64,000 nucleotides of DNA from Neostapfia colusana (Eukaryota; Streptophyta; Magnoliopsida; Poales; Poaceae), in NCBI GenBank assembly GCA_030760725.1, contig JASWHV010000005.1:30079241-30143240 (forward strand). The letters are read 5' to 3'. Each line of letters starts with the position of its first letter. Position 1 is the first letter of the stretch. Positions 46,309 to 57,103 of this stretch are shown here, piece after piece. The translations under genes were made by a program, and so were the position numbers. The notes under the pieces were generated by a model that saw nothing but the letters and a program-made list of their open reading frames with translations, was not told where the DNA came from and did no database searches.

Positions 46309-48891
46309 TGTGACACCGGTTCCGAAAATGAACCAAGTAAATGCATATGTGTGCCCAGGATGGTCATCACACATACACATGTATTCCACAAACTGAAATT
46401 CTAAATATAACCACATACAAATAATGTTTACATACTTTATTACATTGACTCAACATCTCACTCATGAATATCTAATTTATTCTTGCAGCGGAAGACTCTA
46501 ATGACAGTAGAAAATGCCTAAGACAGCAGGCTCCAACTTCAACTCCACAGGCATGTTGACGGTAGTGCGCACGAATAGTACTCCACACGTTCCTCGAAGT
46601 ACTCATCTCCTGTAGATGATGTATATGTGGGAATGCAAGGGTGAGTACATGTCATACTCAGCAAGTCCGGGAAAAGTATGACATGTAGCTTACAACAAGG
46701 TAGGAAATAAAAAGGTTCATTGCAGCAAGCAAATTTTATTTCATAAATATGGTAAAAACAGCAACTATTTCTAGGTGAGTTAAATCCCAACATAAACAAG
46801 TAATTCATCATCATTCCATCATAATTCATCATTTATCAAGTCTCAACCAGCCAATACTCTTTCTCATGTTCATCTCATATTCATAAACACTCATAACCAT
46901 TTCATTTTCATAGAACCGAAACCAAACTTATTGTCATGACCCAAAACAGTCCTAAAAACCATACCCGAATAACCATCTCATGTTTGCCCCATATCATGGA
47001 AGTTCGCCAGGTGCTTGTGAACGGAAGCATGGCTATCATGATAGTTTCACACTCTGCAAAGGTGGTACCACTTTACCCACAAGTTCATGATTTCATCACC
47101 CGTTGGCGACTAGAAAGAACCTCCATTATACCAGTACACAACCGTCGTTGTATGAACAAGAGATCACAAAATAGCCTTGACAAAGGGGCTACTAGGATGT
47201 ACGGACCCACTGAGGTTTCACCGGAAGGCTCGAATCTCCATTCTTCCACCCACGGGCCCCTTCTTGTGCCATGCAGTTCGTAGGGCAGTCCTTCTCGACT
47301 CCCATTCCCCACGCCATCCAACACTCCATAACAAGCTAGCAACAAAACTAATTAGTCAGATAAGCCGCTCCCATATTTGGCCTTGTGGTGGCACTTTTTT
47401 CCTGGCATGTGCTCGCATGAACCGGTCCTTAGATCTATGGCAATCAAACCACCATATCATTCAGCAACATCGACGAACAAAGACGTCTAGATATCCTCGA
47501 TTCCATGCTCATTGACATCATAAAGTTATCATCATCTTTATTAGTATGAGTGCAGTAGCTAACGAGTTTTATTTCAGCTTCCCGTATCCTGTAAGTTAAG
47601 CGAAGAGAAAAGGAAAAATGACCATACCTGACTCATCAACTTTCCCGGCGACAAGGATGCTTAACAAAACTAGTAAACTCCTATAAAAGGGTGTCCCATC
47701 AAGTTGACTCAATCATATGAGTTTTCGCAAGCAAAACAGTTTTAAAACATGGGATCAATATTGTCAAGGGGCACTTGCCTTGCTCCCGTGGCTCGTGTTG
47801 CTCAAGCGTCTTGAAGTCTTAATGCTGTAGCTCCTCGTAGACGGCCTCTTGATCTTGTCCTTCTACTCACGACCACGCACATACAAAATTTGCAGAAATC
47901 AATTATCATGCACAAATTTTACTCAAGATGCAATGAGGTGAATGATGCAATTCCGGTGGTGCAGTTTTATAAAATCAGTTTGCACGTGTTCTTGCATGTT
48001 TTAATAGGCTCTCATGGGGTTTTATGATGATCAAGGTTGCTGGAATCAAGTGTGAACGTGGTTATGATCTTGCACAATGTGTAGATCAATTCCATTGTCA
48101 AAAATTGATGAAAACATGGTATGTCCACACGCTGCATTTTCTGCTCGCAGGGGGTGAAGAAAACGGGTGCGTAGAAACAGCGACGACGTTGTAAGAGGGG
48201 TAACGAAGACCTAGCTCACTTCTTCTTTGTGGAAGGGCCTCCCTCTTTGCAATGGCGGCAGCGGGAGATAGGGGTGGGCGGCTAGGGGGATAGTTATATT
48301 TATAAGGGGGAAAAGAGATAGGGTGGCTAGGATTTTAGCAAATCAAATATCCAATGGCTGAGATTTAATTTTAAAATAGATGGGAGCTACGGGTTGAGAT
48401 TTTATTATTTATTTTCATCCAATGGCTAGGATTTAATTAGAAAATAAAAGCCCAAGAGTCCAAAGGGGGGCGGCTAGGGTTCCCCCTAATGGGCTGCAGC
48501 CAAGGGGGGTGGGGCCCAATTAGGGTTCCCCCCAAATTTAGTGCGGCCAAATTGGGGGAAAATCCCCCCAAATGTGGGCGAAAATCCCCCTAGGGGAATC
48601 TTGGAGAAATCAGGAAAATTGCGAAAATTATGGGAGAGGGGAATTTGGGGGAAAATTGGGAATTTGGGGAAATTTTGGGGTGGCCCACTTTTGCTATTTT
48701 ATTTATTTTTTCTTTTTATTTTTCTTTTTATTTCTTTTCCTTTTCTATTTATATTTATTATTTTCCATTTCTATTTCCTTTTATTATTTTATTAGCTTCC
48801 ATATTGCTCTCTTTGTTTCTTCTTCCTTTTAAATGCCTTTCGATATGAAAAATGTATACAATGCGTGGTGGTAATGTTTGAGGGTGTTACA
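46309..48891 (-). repeat. Element 2 5' LTR
   Basis: 2583 bases, TGTGACACCGG to GGGTGTTACA on the + strand, followed by CGTCA at 48892-48896. It lacks the copia insertion and about 165 bases present in the 3' LTR. Confidence 0.9.
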
Positions 48892-48896
48892 CGTCA

Positions 48897-49552
48897 CCAT
48901 GAAGCCCGACCCCCTGGAGCGGAAGCAGCAGCCGACCTCCAGGCACGGACAATGAGACTGGGAGAGCAAAACAATCCGGGCTCCGAGCTCGGATCAGAGG
49001 CAGATAGAAGATTTAAATTCCGATGTTAAGGAACAGCTGAAGAGATTTAAGACGGGGTGGGTGGCCACGTGCGACGAGACAAGCACGACGTCAGGCCATC
49101 ATCATCTCCCTCCCCATCCTGCTCGGTTCGGGTGTACAGGGACGGAAAGTAGACGTAGATAGTAGACTAGACAGGAGCAGGTGTACTCATCACTTTTGTG
49201 CCGCTTTGGGACGCCTTAGGTGTTGACACTCCATGCCCCATTTGTGTGGAGCTGGTAGGCAGGTATAGGCATCCGGTCTATGAAAGGGGAGGCCCGAAAC
49301 CTCCCCTCACATGGCGAAATGACTCACGCATAGATGCGACACTTAGACTTTCTCTTTGTTCTCGCACGCGAGGAACTCTTGCCTATAACCACGGTTCCTC
49401 AAACCATCTGAGCTAATACAAAACCAATGGACACCCCAAACTGGACGTAGGATGCATTGTCTGAACCAGTATAAATTCTTGTCTTTATTAGCTAGCCATC
49501 CAGTTATAGAACACAAAGCATTCGATTACTAGCCGGTGGAAAAACACTGATA
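48897..49552 (+). repeat. Element 4 5' LTR, last piece
   Basis: It continues from the CGTCA duplication (48892-48896) with CCATGAAGCCCGACC and runs to CACTGATA. A TATAAATT at 49470-49477 is a candidate promoter. The closing dinucleotide reads TA where CA is expected, which would be a single C to T change. Confidence 0.6.
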
Positions 49553-49554
49553 GT

Positions 49555-49573
49555 CGGCGCGCCAGGTAGGGGG
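49555..49573 (+). promoter_or_regulatory. Primer binding site of element 4
   Basis: CGGCGCGCCAGGTAGGGGG lies two bases after the LTR. It matches the primer binding site of element 3 (37231-37249) except for the first base, where C replaces T. Confidence 0.75.
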
Positions 49574-49579
49574 CGCTTC

Positions 49580-50461
49580 ATGTTTTCATTTTTCTGCCAT
49601 ATGGTTTTCATGAGTACAAGCTTCCGCTTTGGCGAGAAGCTTTGTTTTGGTAGCTTCGAGTTCATCATCGCCCCTGAAAACAAGCTCGAGGCCAACGTCA
49701 CCTCCGTGCCTCGTCAGGTTTTTCATTTTGGAAGACCGGAGTTCGTCGCTGACAATGACGGCATTCTATGGCTGATGGACGATGTGACCGTCGACGCCGC
49801 TGACGGCACCCCCGAAGGAAACTTCGTGGGCATGATCGACGAAGATGCATCATCTCTTCTCCCCCTCTTGGAGGACTTGGCCAACTGTGATTACAGCACC
49901 GAGACCGTCGCCCCTCCCATGAGCAGGGCGATGCGGAGCCTGGCTACGACTCTACAGGCCCTCCTCCCGCCTGTGTCGTGCCTTCGCCCGCCCCGCGCAA
50001 CGGGAGGATTTATGTCCAAGCCGCAGAAGGGAGCCAGCAGCCACGTTGGGATGGACCGAGCAGCTTGAGACGAGCCGTGACGCACACGTGATAAAAGAGG
50101 CATAGCCGGAAGGGGATCAAACAGCGTACGGGACGCCGCGCTACCGTTGCTCCCACGGAGGAGGCGTGCAAGCGCACGACCGCCAAGGCCGGTAGGACAT
50201 CGCCAACAATGCGTTCAACCTCTCCCGTCTCGAGCGACTAAGACAGAGCATGGCGGCCGCGGCCACCATGGCACGTAGCCTTCCGGAACCCGGCGAGCCA
50301 GGGCGCGGCAAACATACCGGAGCCTCTGCTCTATAGTTGAAAGGGGCACGGCGCGGGCTGCCGTAGGATCACCCACTCGACGGCAGGTGGTATCCACTCA
50401 CGGCGGCCCCCACAAGCACGATGATGGGGCTACAGATACACCATGAGCCCGCTCACCGGTA
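49580..50461 (+). pseudogene. Element 4 gag, N-terminal fragment
   Basis: An open frame of 162 codons starts 7 bases after the primer binding site region, the position of gag. The opening FRFGEKLCFGSFEFIIAPEN and an acidic stretch (GMIDEDASSLLPLLEDLAN) have no domain I can name. After 50068 the frame is lost, but sequence without other features continues to 50461, where a new LTR begins, so the retrotransposon core of gag is not visible. The call as gag rests on position only. It could equally be a leader ORF. Confidence 0.5.
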
Positions 50462-50604
50462 TGTAACATCCTCATTTTCATCATCATGCATTGCATCCAT
50501 TCTCATGTAGAGATCACTTAAAAAAGGAAAGGAAATGAGATAAAACCCTTCCCAATCTGAGTAGGGTTACCCCCCATAGCTGCGGCCTATGCGGACCCGA
50601 CCCG
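50462..50604 (+). repeat. Element 7: first 143 bases of another LTR
   Basis: TGTAACATCCTCATTTTCATC has the form of a gypsy LTR start and lies where the gag region of element 4 stops being recognisable. It is cut at 50604 by the end of LTR B. The preceding CGGTA may be its target duplication, but the partner is outside the window. Confidence 0.5.
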
Positions 50605-53600
50605 TGTCATGGGGCCGTGCCGCTCGCCCGGGAATCGCATTGGGTGGTGCCGTGTTATGCGGCACCCAACAGCACACATATAAGGAAAACCGTATTACAT
50701 AACTCAAAAGCGGAAGCTTAAAAATGTTCTTTGTAAATAATTTACATAAATTAGCTACAGCGGAAGACTACAAACCACTCACGTCGAATAACTAATGAGC
50801 ACTCGAGAACAGGTCCAGCCCGCGGACTCCTCTCGCTAGCAACATGAAGACATGGCAGCGGCCGGTTTCCCAAGTGTTACATGACTCGGAGTCTCCGAGT
50901 CTCACCGGAAAACCTTCTTCATACGCGTCTAGGTTAACCTGCAAAACAATTCATATAGCAAGAGTGAGCATAAAGGCTCAGCAATACTTAACCGTCTCTC
51001 CTAAAGTATGCAACTCTACATGATAGTAACTTAAGACAGTAACCAATTAAGTTGCATAAAGACTCGCCTACATGTTCATCCTTAACTTTCAGATTTTAGC
51101 CATTACAGTGGTGACCTTGCGCCCAGCAACATTGGAACTCCATAATCAAACAAGACACGCTTCATTCCAATGTTACCTGTCCCTAGGTGAAAATTAACTT
51201 TAATTTGCTCTATCACTACTTCATACATGGTTTTCATGCAATTCCAATTATCATAGCAGAAACTAAAACTTGCAAACTGTTCTCACACAACTTGATTATT
51301 ACATCACAGTGCAGTGAGCAAGCGGTACTCATATCCGCGAGGGACGGTGATTCGAATCAAACACTGCCCGGATAACTCGACACGTACACCCGCCTCTAAG
51401 GACCCAAATCTGGCGTCCTTCATTACGTCGTATGTGGCAAACTTTCGCAGGACACCTGACTGTAGAACCAATCGTGCCTTCTCAGGCTTATAGGTCTAAC
51501 GAGGCGATGTGGTATGCCTCTACAATCCAGTTAACCTGGTACATCGGTTTCCTGGGTCTCATATAGCAGTAAGCATCCGGTACACAACTCAATACTTGCT
51601 CCCAGGGCCACACACGGCTCTGTCCTTAACCGACACAGGCAGAGCTACACGACCAAGACCTCGTCTTGTCGCTGTCTACACTCTCTGCCCGGTCTCATCT
51701 TTGGAAACTTAAACATTAGTTTGCCTCTTTAAATCATACCCGTGTGATCCCGAACTATAGCTCGCGAGTAGATTCCACTACTCGACTTCTACCGGATGTC
51801 ATAACCTAATTAGCATGGCATTTTTCTACAGCGGGGATACGAGTCTACCCGTGACTCGAGGGCTTCTTTGGTCATGCATTTGGAGTATAACACATTCCTG
51901 ACCTAATGCACATACAAACTCTAAACCATAATAGAGAACAAAGTAACAACTTTATAAACAACTTAAATGCAAAACGGAGCTTGCCTTGGTTTTGCAGGTG
52001 ACTAAATATCTATTCAGTTAGTGAAGACCACTTATGGCTTGATCACTCGCTTTCCTTCTTCTTTGATCTCCACTTCAATTGCTTCACAATCTTCACGTAT
52101 ATGCTACACGTTATGAATATGCATATGTATTTAATTGTAAATCTTTTGCTCACAAGTTCTAATGAAAAGTTTAAAACTGGAACTCTGTTTAAGAATTTAA
52201 AATGACACTGGTGCTAGTGGTTGGGTTTGGGTTAAGTAAAGTGATCAAGTGCTATGTGTGCTTCCTAATTATTTCATTTTTCCCCTAGGACTGTTGTATC
52301 GTAAAGTACTGATCCAAAGCTCAAATTTATCTGAGAATTTTCCTGTGAGTGCCTTGTCACAAGAAGACATTCTGGACCAAAATTCAGAATTGTTCACTGA
52401 GTGGTTCATCCAGAACAATTCCCTAAGCATTTAGGCAAAAAGGAATTAATTCTTTATAAATTTGCACTTTCATGCAAATTCAAGTGAACCAAAATTTCAA
52501 ACATAGCTCAGGGAGCATGCCTGAATTTTCCTAGGAATTTTGGGAACTAGTAATTGCCCAGAGCTAAATTTTCCAAATTTTGGAAATTCTCTGCAAATGT
52601 TTCTGTATTCATTTGAAAACAGCAACTTGAAATCAGAATTCTACTAACCAAATCAACACCAAATGATCTGAGATTTTTACAGGAGTTCACTAACACCCTA
52701 AAGAATATTCTGGAAAAATTTGAGGATTTTTGGGGGAACCAAACTCCCTCTAAAATTCGTTTGCTGAAATTTTCTAAAGAATTTTCCCGAATTAAATATT
52801 GACTTTCATACAAATTGGGTTGCATATTTGGATATAGTTTTTCAACCTGAAACCAATCCAATTTGAATCACTAAATTTGGAGCTTCCTAGCTAAAGTTAT
52901 TCCCTACCAAAGTTTGAAGGAAATATGGAATTTGAATTAAAACCGGGAAATGTTTAAATCCTGCGTGTGGATCCAGGGGGCCACGTGTCACTCGCTGGAA
53001 CAAGTCACACGGGGCCACAGAACTATTCCCTCGCAGCCACAGCCCGATCTGAGGCCACAGACGATCTAATTTTCCCGAAACAGAGACTGACACATGGGCC
53101 AGCCCCCGTCTTCGTCTACCTCCAGCTCTCCGCGCTCCCGCGCCGCCGAGCTCGCCGGGCCTCTCGCCGAGAGGGGGTTCCCGTGCCCCGAACTCGCTAG
53201 TTTTTGCCGCCTCTATGTAATTTCATGCGGGGAACATGTTGCGGCCTTCCCCCGGACCAAAGATGGCCAGAAACCTATGAGCGACGGCGACCGTGGCTGC
53301 GGCAAGTCCGGCGACGTCGCTAGGGTGCTGTGATGCACCAAAAACTGCACCATTTGCTCGTACAGCACCACTGCACCGAGGAGAACACTGAACTACGTGC
53401 TGATCTCGAGGAAACTCGCCGGAGGTACGACCTCACCGTCAGGCTAGGTCAAAATCCGGCGAAGTTCGGAAAACTCAAAGAACAGTGGCTCTGCTCGACG
53501 GTTCTCGGTGATTTTTGATCCTCTGAGCTTGCGCGGACGTCTACAAGTACGTTGCTTGGTTATGTGTTGAGTGGTGCAACGTGTGAGATGAATTTTCCGA

Positions 53601-54021
53601 GTTTCCCCACACGGTTATTATTGCATGTTGGCGGCAAAAGCAGAATTCCGGCGAGCACAGCTCGTGACAAGCTGCCGGTGTTTGGTTGAAGCAAGAAGAG
53701 GTCTAGGTGAACCTTTTTGCTTTTGCAGCTCGGTGGGAGAAGCTATGTGGCGGCCGGACGACCAGTTCTTGTCGCGGCGGCCTCACACGGCGCTGTGGAG
53801 GGAAAACGAGCTCGACACCGAGTTTCCCGTGGAGCTAGCGCCTGGTTCTTGCTTCGGGCACGCTGAGGGAGGTCAGGCGACCCTGTTGGGGAGCTTAGCT
53901 CGGTGTGCAGCAAGGTGGAACAGCCGGGCGGTGGTGGACCGACAGTTGCTTCGCGTACGGCCGAGTGCTTCGTCGAGGGACGCTGTAACGGGCTAGCAGG
54001 TGCTGTGAGGCGGTGTGGGAG

Positions 54022-54050
54022 CACTACAGGATTCCTGTCAACATACAACG
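54022..54050 (+). repeat. CACTA terminal inverted repeat, left
   Basis: CACTACAGGATTCCTGTCAA continuing into CATACAACGG. It pairs with 62613-62641, with several mismatches in the inner part (GATTCCTG against GAAACAGG). Confidence 0.85.
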
Positions 54051-54405
54051 GCTAAAACCGTTGTATATAAAGCCGAAGCCGTCGTATATAGGTTATATAC
54101 GACGGCAGTTGTTTATATACGACGGTTCACGGCCGTCGTATATAATTTGTCGTATATATAGTTATATACGACGGTCCGTCGTATATAACAGTATATATAC
54201 GACGGCCGCTTATATACAACGGCCGGTTTCGTGGACTTGGCCCAGTGGACCAGGGCCTTTATATACGACGGCTGGGCCCTGGCTGTCGTATATAAGGTCT
54301 TATATACGACAGCCTGGCCCCGCCGTCGTATATAATATAGGCTTATATACGACGGCCCTGTATAGCAGCCGTTGTATATAAATTATACAGGCCGTCGTAT
54401 ATAAG
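54040..54405. repeat. CACTA left subterminal repeat array
   Basis: About 16 copies of the word GCCGTCGTATATA or its reverse TATATACGACGGC are packed into 365 bases in both orientations, many forming neighbouring inverted pairs. In CACTA elements such repeats are the binding sites of the transposase partner protein. Confidence 0.9.
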
Positions 54406-54580
54406 CTTTTCCATTTTTTTAAAAAAATAGAAAACGGCTAACCTGGCTCGATGGCCAGCTACACATACAAAGACAACAAAAAACAGTTTGATATATAAAT
54501 TCACAACAAAGTGCAATAATACACATCGACAATCACAAAGTCTGACACAAATGAAAACAAAATCACAAATCTATTGATTA

Positions 54581-57001
54581 CTAGCCCCTCCACTACCTCC
54601 GGGAGCGAAGAAGTCATCCTGCCGCGGCGAACCTGGCGCCCTTAGCTGTGGCGATGGAGTCTGAGCCTCCGTCCCTGATCCCTGCGAAACAAAGTGACAT
54701 GTACAAGTTTACAATTGTTTTTCTATTTTCATTAGGATTCTTAGCGGTTGGGGCTTCCACTTAATGTAACTTTCTTTTTATACCTGTACTCCAGGAAACT
54801 GCTCCTGTGGTGGCGACGGCTCCAGCACGAACGGAGGTGGCTGCCACAACGGTATCTGGATTTGCTGCCCTTGCTGTCGAGCTAGCGCCTGCCATTTCAA
54901 ACATTACAATTTACAAAACTAATTGAAATGCAATGTAATTAAACTATAATTGTATGTTTCTTACTTCCATTGCCGCTTGCATCTGTGCCATATAGGACGC
55001 ATGGTACGCCATGGCAGCCCTGTTGTTCTCTCGCTCTCTCGCCAAGGCCTCCTCCTGCCGAGCCAAGCTCTCCCGAAGCGCCATGACTTCGAGATCTCTC
55101 TCGGTGACACGGCGGCTGGAGGAGCCTGCAGCCGAAGACTGTGAGGAGCTGTCTCTCGCAGGTCGTGCCTCCCTAGAGTTGACGACTCCAGAGAATATGG
55201 AAAGCCTAAAAAACGAATCAATTCAAGGTAAAATTAAATAATCTTGAATTGAAAACTATGAAAGTAAATGAATTCACCTTCCGTGTGCTTTTCCACCTCC
55301 GCTTGCATACGCGGCTTGAGGGTCGATGTTCGGGGAGTTTTCCCAGTCGAACCCTTCGCCGTGTATCCTCACAGCCTCTTGCCCATACCTAGTCTGAAAA
55401 AACAATGAAATTGTATAAGTTCAACAACATATATAGTGTCAAATAATTTCAGAGGTCATGAAACTTACCAGGCGCTCCGCTGCGTACTGACTACACTGCT
55501 CCGGCTGAGAAGGGTCAGCGTGACCTCTCCTATAGACCGCAGTAGCACTCGGTCGCACGCCGGTCTCCTTTTCCTGTGAACATATGTTAGTACAAACAAT
55601 ACTACATTATGAATATAATAAAAACTACCAAGAAACTTACCATCCGTTTAGCCATTCGCACAAAACCTTGGACGCCCATACCGTGCTTCCCTGAGCTCCC
55701 TCTGGCATCTCGAGCCTTCTTGGACTTAGCGATGAACTCATCGCTAGCCCAATACCTGCAAAGGGCTCGGTAATCTTCAGTTCGTCCCTATAACCAAGGG
55801 ACACTAACCTGCACACATGCGTAGTTCATTAGGTGTTACTTAGCAATATTAATATGAACAATTTAAAGATTACGCAACCTACCTCTGCGTATTGCTCCTC
55901 CGTCAAGTACGTGTCGGAGGCGTCTCTGAACGACCCAACCTCGTGGTCGTGGAGCTTTAAGTAGTCGTTAACTACTTGACTCCGAGCGTTCGAAAGCATT
56001 TGCATAACAAGCTTCCGAGCGTTTACTTCGAACACGGAGCGGGCGTGATCCATCTGCTCAGCCGGGTCCTCAAGGCGGTACCTGAGCTGTAGGAAGCCAA
56101 CACAGTTCGACATATACGCAAGTTAATATTTGAACGAACATAAAGAATTGAAACTTCAAATATTTATGAAAGTAACTTACCCAAAAATCTGCCCACATGA
56201 CTCCCTGTAGGTTGTCGTTCTCCGGGTGAGGAACGCGCGCGTAGTCGTCCCACGACGTAGCTGCACGTCCATCAATCGCACCGGGGTAGTGCAGACGCAC
56301 TAAGTTCCCGATGCAACCGTTCACCGTCCTGTGGTGTTTCTGCCCGTCGTACGAGAGGTCCTCCCAAGAACTAAAAAGTTGTTTGTTAAGTCATTAAGTA
56401 AGATCATAGTCTTTGAGAACAAATAGAAATGAATACTTTAGTAATGTGTTACCTGTCTCCAACCGGACGAATAATTACCGGCTCTCTAGGAATAGGTGGA
56501 GGACCGACAAAGTTACTCCTCCTCGTGCGTCTCCTCCGCTGCGGCACCACGTCTGGTGACCCAGAAGGCTGGTCACCGGACGTGTCCTCAGGCTGGGTGC
56601 CCTCGGCCTCGCTGGGCAGACTACCCTGGGGGTGGCTGCCGGAGGGCTGGCTACCAGAGGGCTCGCTGCCCGAGGGTACGCTGCGCTGCGTACCCGTCTC
56701 CTGAGGTGCCGCTCTGGCCTCAGATTCATAGTCCGAATCCGACTACAATGGTAAAGTAAGTAAGCTAAATTGAAAAAGTGATTTTAATAATTTTGTGCAT
56801 TGTAGAAAAATTTACCTCTGTACGCTGCAAACTGACAACCCTGTCCCGCAACTCTGGACACGCACTTAACAGCTGAGTGCGTCTGCTCCCGCTGTAAGTG
56901 GAACCGTAGAAGTAGTTGTCCCTCTCCTGCGAGGGGAGGAAACCCCTCACACTCGGTGCCTTCTTCCCCTTTGAACCCTTTGAACCCTTGCTTGACGACA
57001 T
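54581..57001 (-). CDS. CACTA second gene: Ptta/En/Spm-type transposon protein, about ten exons
   Basis: Start ATG at 57001. GT-AG exons traced by eye on the - strand: 57001-56816, 56742-56453, 56370-56181, 56086-55883, 55755-55641, 55573-55469, 55393-55278, 55205-54965, about 54892-54784, 54681-54581 (stop TAG). The start is Lys/Ser rich (MSSSKGSKGSKGKK), followed by a Pro/Ser repeat stretch (SGSEPSGSQPSGSHP), then the conserved WADFW, GMGVQGFVRMAKRM and GHADPSQPEQCSQ segments of the plant Ptta/En/Spm transposase family (the TNPA-like partner). A coiled coil (ERDLEVMALRESLARQEEAL) lies near the end. No stop interrupts the traced exons. Likely role: binding the subterminal repeats and helping the transposase. 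Confidence 0.75.
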
Positions 57002-57103
57002 CCTAATCAGTTTAAAAAGTAATTACTCCTAATCAGTTTCAAAAGTAATGTAAGCAATAATTAATGTCACTTTCATTTAAAAGAACATTACTCGTAATCA
57101 GTT

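Larger units (their letters stand above)
27804..48891 (-). mobile_element. Element 2: chromovirus-type Ty3/gypsy retrotransposon, gag-deleted, carrying two later insertions
   Basis: The LTRs open TGTGACACCGG and close GGTGTTACA on the + strand, with the duplication CGTCA on both sides (27799-27803 and 48892-48896). On the - strand from the right: 5' LTR, initiator-Met primer binding site, extra ORF split by element 3, a non-coding stretch, the last part of protease, reverse transcriptase, RNase H, integrase, 3' LTR. Gag and most of the protease are missing near 35140. The LTRs differ more than those of elements 1 and 3 (about a dozen differences in the first 165 bases by eye), in line with element 2 being older than the element 3 inside it. 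Confidence 0.9.
12252..50461 (+). mobile_element. Element 4: Tat-like Ty3/gypsy element, 5' LTR and gag start, shattered by two insertions
   Basis: The pieces 12252-12359, 27786-27803 and 48897-49552 read as one continuous LTR once elements 1 and 2 and one copy of each target duplication are removed. The combined LTR is roughly 0.8 kb, opens with TGAAAGACC inside the MULE and closes at CACTGATA just before a GGCGCGCCAGGTAGGGGG primer binding site. A gag-like ORF follows and is cut at 50461 by the start of another LTR (element 7). The 3' half is not seen in the window and may lie beyond its right edge. Confidence 0.7.

Noticed and set aside
49555..49573. Possible start of a second copy of element 3, because of a matching primer binding site
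   Set aside because: The LTR before it and the ORF after it differ from element 3. Only the primer binding site type is shared.
53094..53996. Open frames inside LTR B, for example 53625-53996
   Set aside because: They lie within LTR sequence, are not recognisably conserved in LTR A, and have no domain.
54013..54381. Tyr/Arg-rich ORF of 122 codons on the + strand
   Set aside because: It is a translation of the CACTA subterminal repeats.
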